DNA of 64,000 nt from Larix kaempferi (GCA_027924585.1 BSBM01000904.1:16885501-16949500); one strand, 5' to 3'; counted from the first letter of the stretch, positions 12,211-24,424 are shown. Notes: generated by a model not told the origin, from the sequence alone. Translations and numbers: made by a program.

Positions 12211-12327
12211 CCTTGCTTTGCATGCTTTCTTGCAAACTTCTTTCGACCCATAAAAGGAGCCCAGAAAGGGCCCGAGAAAGAGCAGCCAAGTTCCAGTGCC
12301 ATTACCCCTTCCCAGTCTTTATTTAAG

Positions 12328-12868
12328 ATGGAAGTGAAAGTAAATATCAAGATGTACCAAGGTGAAATCAATGCTTTAAATTTGAATCATTGGTTGTAGC
12401 AATTAGAGGTCTATTTAGTATCGACATGACATAGATGAGGAGCATAAAATTTCATTTGCCCGACTGAAATTAGAGAGCCATGCATTAACCTAGTGGGAAA
12501 TCCACATGGAGGCACCTAGGCTAGAGGGTGATTCGCTAGTAACTAAGTGGGAGGATTTCAAAACCCTTAGTAAGTCACAGTTCTACCCTATCGGGTATGT
12601 AGAGGACCAGTGGATCTGTTGGCATTACTTCAGGCAAAGGCAAGGGAAGAGTGTACAAGAGTACACCACTGAATTCAAGAAGATGGCTATCATGTCATGT
12701 ATCTCACCCAAGAATTCAGATGTACTACTTAAGTATCTGGGGGGTCTACGCAGTCATTTACGAAAGCAAGTGATGCTCTTCAAGCCCAAGACAATTGATG
12801 AGATCTGTGTTGGATTTTGGATTGAGGTGAGCCAAACCACATATGTGTTGGATTTTGGATTAAGGTGA
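12328..12868 (+). pseudogene. Ty3/gypsy-type gag fragment
   Basis: The translated strand shows the gypsy capsid (Retrotrans_gag) pattern. After YQGEINALNLNHWL there is a stretch broken by stops, then an open part from 12506 with TKWEDFKTLSKSQFYPIGY, a WHYFRQRQGKSVQEYTTEF core and a LKYLGGLRSHLRKQV segment. This Trp-Phe-Phe-Pro spacing followed by R-Q-SV-EY--EF is typical of plant gypsy Gag, the protein that forms the particle around element RNA. Neither the zinc knuckle nor any protease, reverse transcriptase or integrase follows, and no LTR pair is evident, so this is an isolated fragment. Confidence 0.75.
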
Positions 12869-14462
12869 GCCAAACAATACCTAAATTCACTAGTGGTTGT
12901 TCTAGCAAAGGAATTTTGAAGGTTGCACTCATGTTCTAAGTCTCTGATAGGGATATCATTAACCCAAGCTCTTCTTGCTAGAATATTAACCTAGAAAATG
13001 AAGGATTTCCTAATATAGCATATTAGAAAAAGGGGATCGTTTGAGCTTAAGTTATTGAGTGGTTGAGAAAGAATATTTACATGGCATAAATGGAATGTTG
13101 GTTGAAAAATGGAATGCTGGTTGAGGAAATTGAGGGGTAGGCATTTAATTTGCCTCAAGTCTTGCATTATTGTAGCTGGGTTGAGGCTAAGATAGAGAAC
13201 CTACCAGCAAATTGCATCATTGTTATTTCATAAGCCAACTCAAAGATTATATTATTTAATGATACCTATGGTTGGGAGAAAAATTACTCCAAAGCAATTG
13301 ATATCCATGTGCACAATATTGTAATATGAATATTGAGTTATTCTAACTTTCTAATACATATGTTGTGTAAAATTATAGATGTACATATGAAATTTGTGTA
13401 AAAATTGTGAAAATATTACAATTTAATGACTAAATTATACATGTAATGTTATTATGAATCACATGTTGTGAATGTTTAGAACATATGAATGAGTTAACTC
13501 AATTTTGCATAGAGAATATTTATATTAATGCATATTTAATTTTGCAAACTTTTTGTATTTTAAATTTAATAGTTGTTAGAAACTCTTTTCTTAAAATACA
13601 TTAAATGTATAGTTGATTATTATATAATTATATAAAGAAAATTTGATGAGTGGGATAAGTGGTACTCAATTCCATAAACATAAAAAAGAAATAAGGAACG
13701 AGAAGAGTATTAATGTCAAATTAAATTTCAATGTCGATATGTGTCGTTGTAGTAAGATTTATTATGCAATTACATAGATTACAATCATAAGTTAAAGAGG
13801 GTCTACAAAGTTGGTGTCAAAACTCTCGATAATGTTAATAATAATGTGAAGGAAGATATAATTATACTGAAAGAATTTCATTCAACTTTCATTCGACACC
13901 AAAAGAATTCCGAAAACTTAAAGCTTTTTCTTTACTTTAATAAGTAATGACTCATAACATTTTGATAAAGAGAGATAATAATTAAGCCAATTTCCTTTAC
14001 CTTATGCGATCCGTAGTTACCAAAATTATACAAGTCAATATGTTAAAAAAAAAGAAACACTTTGTTAACATATCTTTGAAGCTATTATTTATCTTTATAC
14101 TATCCCTACTAAGTTACTAAAATTAGACAAGTCTATATTTAACAAACACTTCATCAACCAATGATACCAAGGTTGCACCTTGAATAAATTGAAGCACTCT
14201 ATAAGGCAAAGACTAATAAGGTTTGAGGTTAAAGTTTTGAATGAGTGAGGTTGGAACATTACTATTTGGGTTATTTGGGTTGGTTGTTGAGGCTTTATTT
14301 TGGGTTATGGTTGTCTAGCTATAAATCGTCTTCTATCACCTAAGTAATTTCTTAGTTTTCCTAGAAAAATAGATTCTATTGCTCAATCCAATTAAAACAA
14401 GTTCTCAATTATTTAGAAAGTTGAAGAATTAGATTGGATAAGAATAAGGCCACACTTTATAT
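12869..14462. other. Non-coding, strongly AT-rich spacer
   Basis: This 1.6-kb stretch holds no open frame or repeat I recognise. It ends at the target-site duplication of the first LINE. At 12836-12866 a short piece (TGTGTTGGATTTTGGATT-AGGTGAGCCAAAC) repeats the end of the gag fragment. Confidence 0.55.
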
Positions 14463-14512
14463 GATTTGATCCTACATCGTTGTTGAAATCCAACTAACGA
14501 GTGCGTTAGGGT

Positions 14513-15911
14513 TTGCCTGTAACCTCTGCACCTCCTTGGCCGCCGCATGGCCACTCCCCCTCCCCGAATCCTCCCCCGGAGGAGATCCGTCGCCGCCTGG
14601 ACCTTGCCTTTAGGGCCCTTGTTGCCTCCACCGCCCCTCCTTTGCCTGCGTCTGATCCCCCATCCTCTGCCTTTGTCAAACACGCAGCAGCTCTAGAATC
14701 CAGATCACGTCTGCAGTTTCACGAATGGAGGCCCTTGCCTTGAGCGAACGTGGACTAATCGGCCAATTCTCTGGGATTTGGCCCTCGCCAAAGTCCATGG
14801 AGCTTTGGGTCTCCAAAAATCGAATGCCTCTCTTATCTGGTGGTCTGCAGCATTGCTTTTGTGGAAAAGGGTTCTTCACTTTTCTCTTTGAAAATAAGGA
14901 GGACATAGATCTTATTTTCCGAAGCGGACCTTACTTCATGGGACTAAGAGGGCTCTACCTCAATTGATGGACTCTATCCTTCGACCTCGATAAAGACGTT
15001 CCCTCAGCAGTTTTGGTTTGGGTCTGTCACTTCCCCACCTACCCCTTCATTGAGGGAATGATGATGCCCTTCGGGCTATTGGAAATTCTTTGGGCAAATA
15101 TATAGACAAAGCTGAACCAAAAGGCTCGCTTTTCTCCCGCGCCAGAATTTGTGTGGAAGTCGACCTCGAGAAGGGCTTGCCAGAAGGTGTAAATCTTTCC
15201 ATGGACGGATGGGAATTCTTTCAAAAGGTGGACTACGAGCAACTTCCTTTTAGATGTAGAAAATGCCACGAATACGGTCATTTTGTAAAGAACTGCCCAA
15301 AATCTGCTCAGGAGGAATCTGGAAAAAATCAAGAAGAGGGTTGGCAGCAAATCAAAAAAGGGAAAAAATCAAACCCAGCTCCTGCTAGCAACAATACTGA
15401 GAATCAACAAGGAAAAAGCAAAGATCAGCCCACAGCAAATAAGGGAGCCTCTACCAGCAACCACTTTGACACCTTACAACCTGAAGAAGGAGAAATTCCA
15501 GATTTGGAAAACCCTACTCCATAATCGAATCTGGATGATACCAAGATTCAAATCTCTTCAGCCCCTTCTCCAACAATAGTTGAAGAAATAATAAAAAAGG
15601 TCCCTGATGAAACGACATCCCCTGGTGGCACCGGGGCAGAAATGGCAAAGCACAGTAGAGTAAATCCTTTGGTTAACAGTTCAGGACATTCCACCTCTCA
15701 AGAAACGCAAGATTTGGTAGATCAGGGACCACCCCTTTCCACCCGGGGAAGAAAATTGCTAAGACAGCATAGAGAACAAGAGGCCAAAAGAGAAATGGAA
15801 CTCGGAATACAATTAAGCATAGAAGACACCAAACTTCTCCAGAATACAAAGAACACCTGTGCAATCAAAGAAACTAGGTCTCAAGTAGGACCCCAATCAT
15901 CGAAGAAGTAA
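14513..15911 (+). pseudogene. LINE 1 ORF1 (RNA-binding protein), degenerate
   Basis: ORF1 proteins of plant LINEs bind the element RNA. The N-terminus (14513-14743) is proline- and serine-rich. After a frame change, 14725-15060 encodes a DUF4283-like block (GKGFFTFLFENKEDIDLIF...GPYFMGLRGLYLN, then a stop, then WTLSFDLDKD...VLVWV). From 15090 the frame is open through a CCHC zinc knuckle at 15255-15296 (CRKCHEYGHFVKNC), then a lysine/glutamine-rich region to a TAA at 15524. The same frame continues past that stop to a second TAA at 15909-15911, whose last base is the A of the ORF2 ATG. At least one frameshift and two internal stops make it a pseudogene; the tail after the zinc knuckle looks disordered. 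Confidence 0.82.
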
Positions 15912-18900
15912 TGAAAATTGTCTCTTGGAATTGTAGAGGTTTGGGTGGCTCAATCAAGGTAGAAACCCTGAAAAATATCATAAAATCAGAAAAACTAGAC
16001 ATCTTACTAATCCAAGAGACAAAGATGGCGAAAGAAGAGGTTCTGAACCTTTCCAACCTCTTCTAGAAAAATAGTCTTGGAAAGGCCATTAGATCTAGAG
16101 GAGCTTCAGGTGGAACCGTAATTTTTTGCAAATAGGATAAGTACCATATCAGAGTAATAAAAGAAAATACCCATTGACTTCTAGTTGAAATTCAAGTCGA
16201 AGGAGATCAAGACGCCCTCCTCATTTGTAACGTGTATGGACCTACACACTACAGAGATAAACTGGCCTTCTGGGACTCCCTTACTTCTCTAAACACTGAT
16301 CTGCACGGGAAAGGCGCCATCATTGCTAGATATTTCAATACTACCAAGTCAACCATGGAAAAGAGAGGAGGCTCAGTTGTTAGGGATCCTTTCGGCGAAA
16401 AGCTTGAATATTTGATGGCTGATCTCGACCTGCTGGACCCCATCCCGAAAAATGGAAAATTCACTTGGAGCAACAAGTGAATTAGTCTTGGACACATTGC
16501 TACTCATCTCGACCGATTCCTAGTAAGCTCTTCCTTCTTACAAAAAGATCTGCTTCTAAATTATGCTATTATCTCCTCAACCACCTCTGATCATAAACCC
16601 ATCTCCCTTTCCATTTATCCGCCCTCTGACTTAGGGCCTATCCCCTTCAGATTTAACCCTCTGTGGCTGCTCAACGCCAAGGCTCTTGAAATTATCCAAA
16701 CAACCTGGACTTCCTCCTTCTACGGCTCCACCAGTTTCATTTGGGAGTCAAAGTTAAGAGCAATTCGCTCGGCATTGAAATATTGGGCTATCTCCTCCTT
16801 CCCTGACCCCTCCTATGTAAAAAAAGACCTTCAAACTGATCTAACCACTCTTCATTCCAAAATGGAACTCGAGGAGATCACTACAGACACCATCTTTCAG
16901 GAAAATTTGTTGAATCTTGAAATCCTAAAAGCCGCTAGACAGGAAGAAGAGACCTGGAGAATCAAATCTCAGCAATTGTGGTTAAAAGGAGGAGACAAGA
17001 ATACTACTTACTTTCATAAACAAACCAAGTTGAGAATTAGTTACAACTTCATTAAAGAGCTCAAAGATAGCAATGGCCAAAAAATCTCCATCAAGATGCC
17101 ATTAAAAATTTGGCCTTTCAACACTTCAGCCATTTATTCTCTGACAATGGAGACACAGATCCTATTTCTCAAGCAGACCTCCTCTTTGGGATCCCCCCCT
17201 CCATATCTTCCATAGAAAATGAAGATTTGGAAAAGCCTATCAGCGAACAAGAAATTATTGAAGCAATTTGGGCTCTTCATCCGGACAAAGCCCTTGGGCT
17301 TGATGGTTTCACCATCAATTTCTATCGAGCTGCATGGGACATCATCAAAGATGATCTAAGAAGAATGTTAAACTGGACCAGGAAGAAAGACAAAATCGGA
17401 GGAGCCACAAACTCCACCTTCCTAGCTTTAATTCCTAAAGAGAAAAACCCTCTATCGATTGAAAGATTCAGTCCCATCTCCTTGTGTAATACCTCCTATA
17501 AAATTCTTGCCAAAATTCTTGCCACTAGAATGAAAAAGATAATGGCACACATCATTTCCGAAACACAAGGAGGCTTCACCGCGGGAAGACAGATCCTGCG
17601 CAACATCATAATAGTCCAAGAAGCTATCCACTCCAGCATAGACCACAAACAACAAGGTATGGCAATCAAACTGGACATGTAAAATGCTTTCGAGAGGGTC
17701 AATCACTCCCTTCTTTTTGACATTATGCACAGATTGGGTTTCTCTAAAAGATTCATTAAATGGATAAAATATTGCATCAAAAGCCCTTGATCGCCCCCCT
17801 AGTCAATGGCAGACCCGATGGGTTTTTCCAAGCCTCCAGAGGACTTTGGCAAGGCTTCCCTCTCTCACCTTTTCTTTATATAATAGTCATTGAATCTCTT
17901 AGCAGAAAACTACAAAGCCTTCAAGACTGTGGTGATCTAAAAGGCATCAAAATTGTCAGGGATGTCAAAGCTCCCAATCATGCCCAGTTCACAGATGATA
18001 CAATCCTTCTTGGTGGGACCTCAGTAACTATTGCAGAAAGATTTAGGGATGTCCTCTCCACCTTCCTCAAAGCCTTAGATGGTAAAGTAAACGCTTCCAA
18101 AACCAAAATCTATGGTTGGAATTGCCCCAACAGAACAATGGTTAAAATAGCACGGGGTTTGGGCTATGAAGGCATAAAAAATTGGAACTCCTTCAACTAT
18201 CTTGGCGTCCCCATCCATAAAGGAAAAAAGAAGTCAGCAGATTGGCAAGGACTTGTTGAAAAAATTAAAAAAAAAGTCACCTCTTGGGGAGTAAGATGGC
18301 TCAACCTAGCCGGTAAGATCATCCTCATCTCCTCAATTCTCACTGCTTTCCCAATCTACTCCTGCTCTATCTCTTTAGCTCCAAAAATGATCATTCAGAC
18401 CATCGTTAAGGAATTTAGAAAGTTTCTCTGGCAAGGTGGAAAATCCAATGGCACTAAGAAATTTCATTTGATAAACTGGGAAACTGTCTGCAATCCAAAA
18501 TGTTGTGGTGGAGTTGGCATCCGTGACATAGATAAGATAAATCTCGCCTTAGGAGCCAAAATCTTATGGAGAATTATTTCTGGGAAAACTGCATGGTGGA
18601 AGGATATTTTAAGGAAAAAATATATGAGAGGAAATAGGAAAAGATGCACTGATGACCTTCCTCCTGTAGACAATGCCTCCTCCATCTGAAAATTATGCAA
18701 TAAAACTGACCCTATTATTCAAACCCACCTCCGTTGGACCTCTGGAAATGGCACGCAGATTTGTATCTGGGAAGACAATATTGGCCCCTCTTCCCCTCTT
18801 CATTTCCCTGATGCCTTCAGGAATCTCAGGCTATGGATGGACCAGCCAAATATTTCCACCATCTACGATATCTCCATTTGGAAAAACAACGACAGATGGG

Positions 18901-20167
18901 CGGGATGGAAAAACTTGGGTGTCCCCGAGAACTTAACTATGGACTACTCTGTGTTGCAAACGACTCTTCAAGGATCTATCCATGTTCACCGCAGCCTCTC
19001 TGACTCCCACAGCTGGGGAAAGTCTGGAATATACTCGGTCAAAGCTAGCTACAACTCCATCAAAAAAAATAACATGAAATATCCTATGTGGACAAACGTT
19101 TAGAGCAAGAACGATTTACCAAAAATCAACTCCTTTTGCTGGATTCTTGCCCCTCACAAAATTCTAACAGCTGAGAATCTAAAAAAAAGAGGCATTGAAG
19201 GGCCCTCGCGATGTGTGCTCTGCAAAAACTCGGAAGAAACTCTTGAACACCTCTTTTTGGATTGCTCCTTCTCCAGGGAGGTTTGGTCCTTAGCAATCCA
19301 AGATCTCCAATTTAACCTCACCCTCCCTACAAATTGGAAAGACCTCTTTGCTTATTGGAAAGACTACTACTATGGCTCTCTTTCTAAAAGACTTGATTTC
19401 TCCAAAACCTGGATCTCACTCCCAAAATACATCTGTTGGAAAATCTGGACCGCCAGAAATAAAGGAATTTTTGAAAATACGAATTCCCACCCTCTAAAAG
19501 TCTTCTCCTCTGCAAAAACCCTCTGGATCGAAGCCCTCCTCCCAAAAGGCTTAAAGCACATCCATCTTGAACCCCTGACTACTGAAGAGAAAATATGGTC
19601 CGCTGATCTCCATTCCCTCCCTTCCCTCTTCCCTACAAACCTCATCAAAAGACCAAACTCTTTAAGCTGGCAGATAAGAATGAATTCAGAAGCTTTCATC
19701 ATCTAGTGGTCAAATCTAGGCTGTCATTCGCTCTTTTTCAACGGAGCTTCCAAAGGTAACCCTGGGCTGGCAGGTGCGGGAGGGGTCATTTTTTACCCTG
19801 GTGGAATCAGACAGAATGACTATGCATGGGGATTAGGGAGGAACACGAACAATTTTGCTGAGTGGCTTGCTCTTATCAAAGGATTGGAAATAGCGAGCTC
19901 TATGGGAATAAAATATTTGGTCGTCTTGGTGGACTCCGTCATGGTCATTAGAGAAGCCCGAAAACTTATCATGGGATCTAAATCACCTATTCCAAAGCTA
20001 CATCAAACTCTCAATTACATTATCAGTGATTTCAATGCGATCAAATTCTTCCATATACTCGAGACAACAATCACTATGTGGACCAAATGGTGAACAAGGG
20101 TGTCCATCTCGATTATGGTTTTATTGTCTCCAACAACTCTGAACCTCTTAGGTGTTGGGTTGCTTGA
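15911..20167 (+). pseudogene. LINE 1 ORF2 (endonuclease, reverse transcriptase, RNase H), degenerate
   Basis: ORF2 nicks target DNA and copies the element RNA onto it. It starts MKIVSWNCRGLGG, the standard beginning of the apurinic-type endonuclease, with LLIQETK, CNVYGP and a late SDHKPISL motif near 16590. The reverse transcriptase follows: HPDKALGLDGFTINFY (about 17278), SLCNTSYKILAKILATRMK (about 17480) and QGGFTAGRQI. The motif-A region reads LDM-stop-NAFERVN near 17680, and motif C is FTDDTILLGG at about 17991. A zinc-binding region CVLCKNSEETLEHLFLDC lies near 19217, and RNase H begins FNGASKGNPGLAGAGG near 19740. The frame change near 20060 leads to a plausible end at 20167. Stops near 16064, 16134, 16182, 16480, 17682, 18688 and 19102 and at least one frameshift inactivate it. 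Confidence 0.9.
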
Positions 20168-20710
20168 CCCCTCTTGGTCTTTTCCTAGACCTCCACCCAC
20201 TCTTGAACTCAGGTTAATTTTCACCCCCACCCACCCTTCGATTCTCCTTCTCCTCTCTTCTCGTGGCGCCTTCCTAGCTTGCTTCCGGAACACTCCTCTG
20301 CATGCTCCTCTCGCCTTGAGCCAAACAGCTGGCCTCCCTTGATTTGAACAACATCCGGGCACGCGCACATTAACTCCAAAAGCTTGGCACTTGTATTTCC
20401 TCTCCACCCTTCACTATGCCCTACATTCAAACCCTCCTCTGCTTGGGGACTCTGTTATGGACGACTCCCTCCTCACCCCCTCTCTAGCATCCAACCAAGA
20501 TCCAACCAAGGTGCTGGACTGTTTAGCTCTACCTTCGACCTCCATTCCCCAGTTCAGTGCTTCCTCTGTAACAAACCCCTCTCTCACTCGCAGGTCATCT
20601 CGGTCACTCCTTCCTGCAACCTCTCTGGTGAGCTTAGTCTTTTGTCTCTCGAAGATCCCTGCAAGGTGCCTTGCCTCAACTCAGTTTCTGTTGCTGGCTC
20701 CTCCAGCCCG

Positions 20711-20968
20711 ATGGAAAATATGGAAGTTCAAGTTCGTCACATCAGAGCTGAAAACTCTGAGATAAAAAAGGCTATATCAAGGATTTACACTCTAGTTCAA
20801 GCAACAATTTCAAAAATTAGGAACAACAACAACTTAATGAATGGGCGGGTTTCCAATCTCTTTGACGCCATGTATTATGTGGCTACAAGCGTTTCCAATT
20901 TGGATTCCAAGGTAGATGATAACAATCGAAATATTGCAGATGCTGAAGGAAAAATCGATCATCTTTGA
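20711..20968 (+). CDS. Small coiled-coil ORF in the 3' region of LINE 1
   Basis: An 86-residue frame from ATG 20711 to a TGA, open upstream to 20384 in the same frame. It lies between ORF2 and the A-rich tail. Its sequence is heptad-like and rich in Ile, Leu, Asn, Lys and Asp (RAENSEIKKAISRIYTLVQA, SNLFDAMYYVATSVSNLD, AEGKIDHL), suggesting a coiled coil. I do not recognise a family. Plant L1-type elements normally have two ORFs, so this could be a captured host fragment, part of a long 3' untranslated region, or a chance frame. It ends before the 94-bp duplication. Confidence 0.4.
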   Translation: MENMEVQVRHIRAENSEIKKAISRIYTLVQATISKIRNNNNLMNGRVSNLFDAMYYVATSVSNLDSKVDDNNRNIADAEGKIDHL

Positions 20969-21300
20969 GAAGACATAGGTCGTTGCATCCCAGGCCTTCA
21001 CGACAGCAAGGGTTCAGGCGTGGGCCTTCAGCAAGACCATTCCTAGGAAAGCGTTCCATGATCCTCAGCTCAGTGGCGACTCTAACTCTTCAGAACTCTT
21101 GGTTTTCAGAACTCTGTTCCTTGTTTTCTCCGGCTGCTAGTTTTCCATTTTCATGTTTTATATGTCAATCAACTATTTAATAGATGTTCAGACTTAGGAG
21201 CAGTTTGAATTTTGTTTTCTATTGCAAGACAATGAACTAGCATTTTTTAGAAATGTTCAGCAAAAGACTGTTTTGTTTTGTATTTCCATACTTGGACATT

Positions 21301-21494
21301 TAGTCAGAAGCTTCAGTCATCCTATTTTTGGGCTTCTTAGTATATCAGAATTGTAACAGAATATCATGATGCCATGGACTAAGTACACAATTGGTAGTCA
21401 GAAGCTTCAATCATCCCATTTTTGGGCTTCTTAATAACATTATCAGAATTGTAACAAAATATCATGATGCCATGAACAAACTACACAATTGGGA
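21301..21494. repeat. Two-copy tandem duplication in LINE 1 3' region, unit about 94 bp
   Basis: Unit 1 (21301-21394) and unit 2 (21395-21494) both start TAGTCAGAAGCTTCA, share TTTTTGGGCTTCTTA, TATCAGAATTGTAACA and ATATCATGATGCCATG, and end ACACAATTGG. The second carries a short insertion. Being inside the target-site duplication, the repeat belongs to the element and may help find other family members. Confidence 0.92.
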
Positions 21495-21588
21495 GCAGTC
21501 CATCTACATATCTATATATCTTTCCATCTCTTTTTTAATATAAATGATCTACAACCATTCTGATTAAAAAAGAAGATTTGATCCTACA

Positions 21589-22742
21589 CCATCAAATTTT
21601 GAAAATCTATATTCTTATAAGTGAACTAAGAGCACTTTCTTAAACATCCATAAATAAATGAAACGAAAAAAATACCAATCAAAGGTATTTAGAAACGCAT
21701 TCAACCAACAAGAAAATATTAAAAACACTCAATTGACGAAAGATAAAATGAAGCACACTTGATCAATAAATCACCGTCAACTTTTAGTTGCTTTATTAAC
21801 CAATGGAAATTCGGGAATATTTTATTTAAACACTCATCCAACAGGTTGCCATCAACTACATGACCCTTTATTTATTCACCTCAGAACATTTTTTTTAACA
21901 CAAAATTTTTTTCACCTCAAAACATGCTTGAGTGCGCTAGGCTATCTATCGTCTTATCTTATAATGTGACTATATTCATTAAACATTTTTTTGGGATAAG
22001 AATCATCTTATCTTAAAGAATAGTGTGACTATATTGATTTATTCTAACATGTTTTCTTCATCTCCTTTTTTGGAAATACTATGATCTATGTCTCTCTTTC
22101 TATATGATATTACGTGAGTATAAGACTTGCTACTAAAACATAATTAGTTAATTATCTATAAGATTGTAGTTATTTTAAGTAGAAATATGTAATGATACAT
22201 TTTATAATAATTATAAATGAATGTCACTAAAACTTAAAAAAAAATCTATTTTTAAGAAAGACTTTAAAACAATCTTGTAATGGTTCAAACATTTACACAT
22301 TAACATCTTGGTATCTTAACAGATAGATATCATTTAAACTTTATAATAGGTTTTCAAAGAAACAAACAATTTCTAACTAGGAGGTGCAAGAATAGAGTAG
22401 GTTATTAATATGAATCTTGTTGTGGGAGAGAGGAGTGACCTCACCTCCTTGATGTTATGTTAAAATCAACATGCTTTCTCGTGATTCTACAACTCTTTTT
22501 CGTAGTAATTAGTCCTGGATTTGTTTTCTTTAAAGACATGATTGAATGAAGATTTGGATAAGTGGCCTCGAGCTCATAAATTTATGTTGTATATCTTTTG
22601 TATGTATTCAGTTCTAGGCATAATTGAAGAAGCATCGGTAGTTTCAGTTTATTTAGTTAAAACAGTATGAATCAATTGTTTATGGATCAACGGATGAAAT
22701 AACTGCCTCTTCCTGGGTTAAACTATCGTCTTTGGTTCTTAG
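21589..22742. other. Non-coding AT-rich spacer
   Basis: No gene or clear repeat is seen. The stretch is very AT-rich with many short A- and T-runs. A TATCTTATCTTA-type phrase recurs around 21955 and 22008. Confidence 0.5.
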
Positions 22743-23290
22743 TCAATAGGATCTGGAACTACTCGCGTTGCTGCTGAAGCTTTTCGGTAAACTAGCTCTC
22801 GAAACGAAATGGATACTAATTGAAGTGATGACAATGAAGCTGGAACTGGTGAGGATGCTTGCTTTTATGCGGGCTAAAAAGCTTGTACCTATCCACCTAG
22901 ACAGAAAAGAGCTGGAACTTACTGATACCGAGTTACTACCAACCCCTGTAGTAGCAGTAATAAAGGGATAGCTAGTAGCAGCTGTGATTGATCGATAGTA
23001 GCAGTTAAAGATTGTGTATTCATGCATGAGGCATTAGATGTAGCATGTGGGTTGTGTTTTTTTAGCCCATTGTAATTATATAATCCTAGTGCTTAAGGGA
23101 TTAGGGTTGTAATCTAATATAATTTAGCATAATTTAGTCAAATCCCCATGTGGCTATGTATATATTGTATTAGGACCACACTCGATGTCCCCACCGGGTT
23201 AGGCTCTGTAATCAGGGACGACAAATTACCCCGTAGAAAGAAGCGGCTTCCCCATGTGCTCTCGTGTATTTCGGGAAAACTAGAATATTT
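22743..23290 (+). other. Unrecognised segment, possibly LTR-like
   Basis: An open frame (22768-22971) rich in Lys, Leu and Glu has no family I recognise. It is followed by sequence with a TATATAATCC box near 23077, repeated TAATCTAATATAATTTAGCATAATTTAG and a more GC-rich block near 23185-23260 (CCACCGGGTTAGG, CGGCTTCCCC). That composition is reminiscent of a retrotransposon LTR promoter region, but I see no second copy in the window and no clear ends. Low certainty. Confidence 0.2.
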
Positions 23291-23631
23291 AGACTACACC
23301 TTATTAAAAGATCTTGGAAATCTCTAAAAGATCTTAGAATCATATATATTACCTATGGAAATTGCATAATTTGGGTGCCATAGAGATATTTGTGAACTGA
23401 ATCTATTTATGAATTCAAAAACACAATTTGAAAAATTCCAAATTTGGATTTTAACCCTCTAAAAATTATGGAATTCAGACCAAAACCCACTCCACTAGAA
23501 AATCCAAAACATAGACTAAAAATATACTCATTTTAATAAGATTATGAAACTTCATAATAACTTTGAATCAAAATATATATTTTATTATAATAAATTTATA
23601 TTTAATAATCAAATTTTACCACATCAATATA

Positions 23632-23776
23632 TCCGATCCACCTTGGCCAACATTACAATCATTACATAGTCAAAGTCAGTTCCCAAGGAGAAAGTGTCAC
23701 AAAGCGAGATTTGAACTTGGGTGGGAAGGACAACAACACTCCTCCCAACCACCGGATCTACACTCAATTGACAATC
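23632..23776 (-). mobile_element. tRNA-derived SINE, family A copy 1
   Basis: On the minus strand the order is a TAGATCCGGTGG A-box-like segment, GGTTGGGAGGAGTG, CCTTCCCACCC, then a B-box AGTTCAAATCTC, and further down GACTATGTAATGATTG. The same order occurs at 28549-28665 on the plus strand, so this is a dispersed family with pol III promoter-like boxes rather than a tRNA gene. The shared 3' phrase beyond the tRNA-like head supports a SINE body. Confidence 0.65.
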
Positions 23777-23816
23777 AATAATTCTTTATAACATCGTAGT
23801 TTTAAATTTAAAGAGA

Positions 23817-23833
23817 ATATATATATATATATA
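23817..23833. repeat. TA microsatellite
   Basis: An AT dinucleotide run of about eight units at the edge of the AT-rich spacer. No other significance is seen. Confidence 0.9.
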
Positions 23834-24293
23834 TTCAAATTTAGAGGGTTTATACATTTTGAGTGGGCCTAATAGTTAAGAATATGTATTTCCTCCTAAG
23901 AGATTATATGTCCAAACCTATAACCTAAAAGATTATAAGTTATACTTCCATAGCAATGTTCCTTAATCACTTTATTATTTTTTGAAAGATCACATGTTCA
24001 AATCAAAAGGAGTAGGATATATCTATTTGAAGGATCCTTGTCTCGTACACAATTTGACGTCTAACTTAAGGATATAGACATGAAAGGTTGCTAAATTCCA
24101 ATGATAAAAAAAAAGTTGCTAAGCTCCCATAGTAAAAAAAAAAACTTAACCGTCACCTTAAAATTATATTATTTTTACAATATTAAAAAAAATAAAGGAT
24201 AACTGAAGCCCTTAAATTTGAACCATTGAAACCCTATGGAGACTTAACCACGAGGAAGTGGACTTTTACCACATCACCAAGCCTTTTAAGTTT

Positions 24294-24424
24294 CGTATAT
24301 ATATTGCTTAGCAATTTAAGTGGATGCTAATTTTTTCAAATAATTCGTATATATAATGTTTAGCAATTTAAGTGGATGTTAATTTTTCTAATAATTTATA
24401 GTTAATTTTTCTAATAATTTATAG
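24294..24424. repeat. Short tandem duplication upstream of the RING gene
   Basis: A unit of about 52 bp at 24294-24345 recurs at 24346-24400 (TTTAGCAATTTAAGTGGATG preceded by CGTATATATA). A smaller piece, TTAATTTTTCTAATAATTTATAG, is doubled at about 24379-24424. It lies just upstream of the inferred leader of the RING gene and could be part of its promoter region. Confidence 0.8.

Larger units (their letters stand above)
14477..21574 (+). mobile_element. Full-length L1-type LINE with RNase H (LINE 1)
   Basis: About 7.1 kb between the 14-bp duplications. It holds a GC-richer 5' end, an ORF1 with DUF4283-like and CCHC zinc-knuckle segments, and an ORF2 with endonuclease, reverse transcriptase, zinc-binding reverse-transcriptase-associated region and RNase H. 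A long 3' region carries an extra small ORF and a 94-bp duplication, and an A-rich tail ends the element. Order and content match plant L1-clade elements. Several stops and frameshifts in both main ORFs show it is no longer autonomous. The intact ends indicate that the inserted copy was not 5' truncated. Confidence 0.9.
14463..21588. repeat. Target-site duplication of LINE 1 (14 bp each side)
   Basis: GATTTGATCCTACA occurs at 14463-14476 and again at 21575-21588. The right copy is immediately preceded by an A-rich tail (AAAAAAGAA, 21566-21574). A long perfect duplication next to an A-tail is the signature of target-primed reverse transcription, and it fixes both ends of the LINE. Confidence 0.9.
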
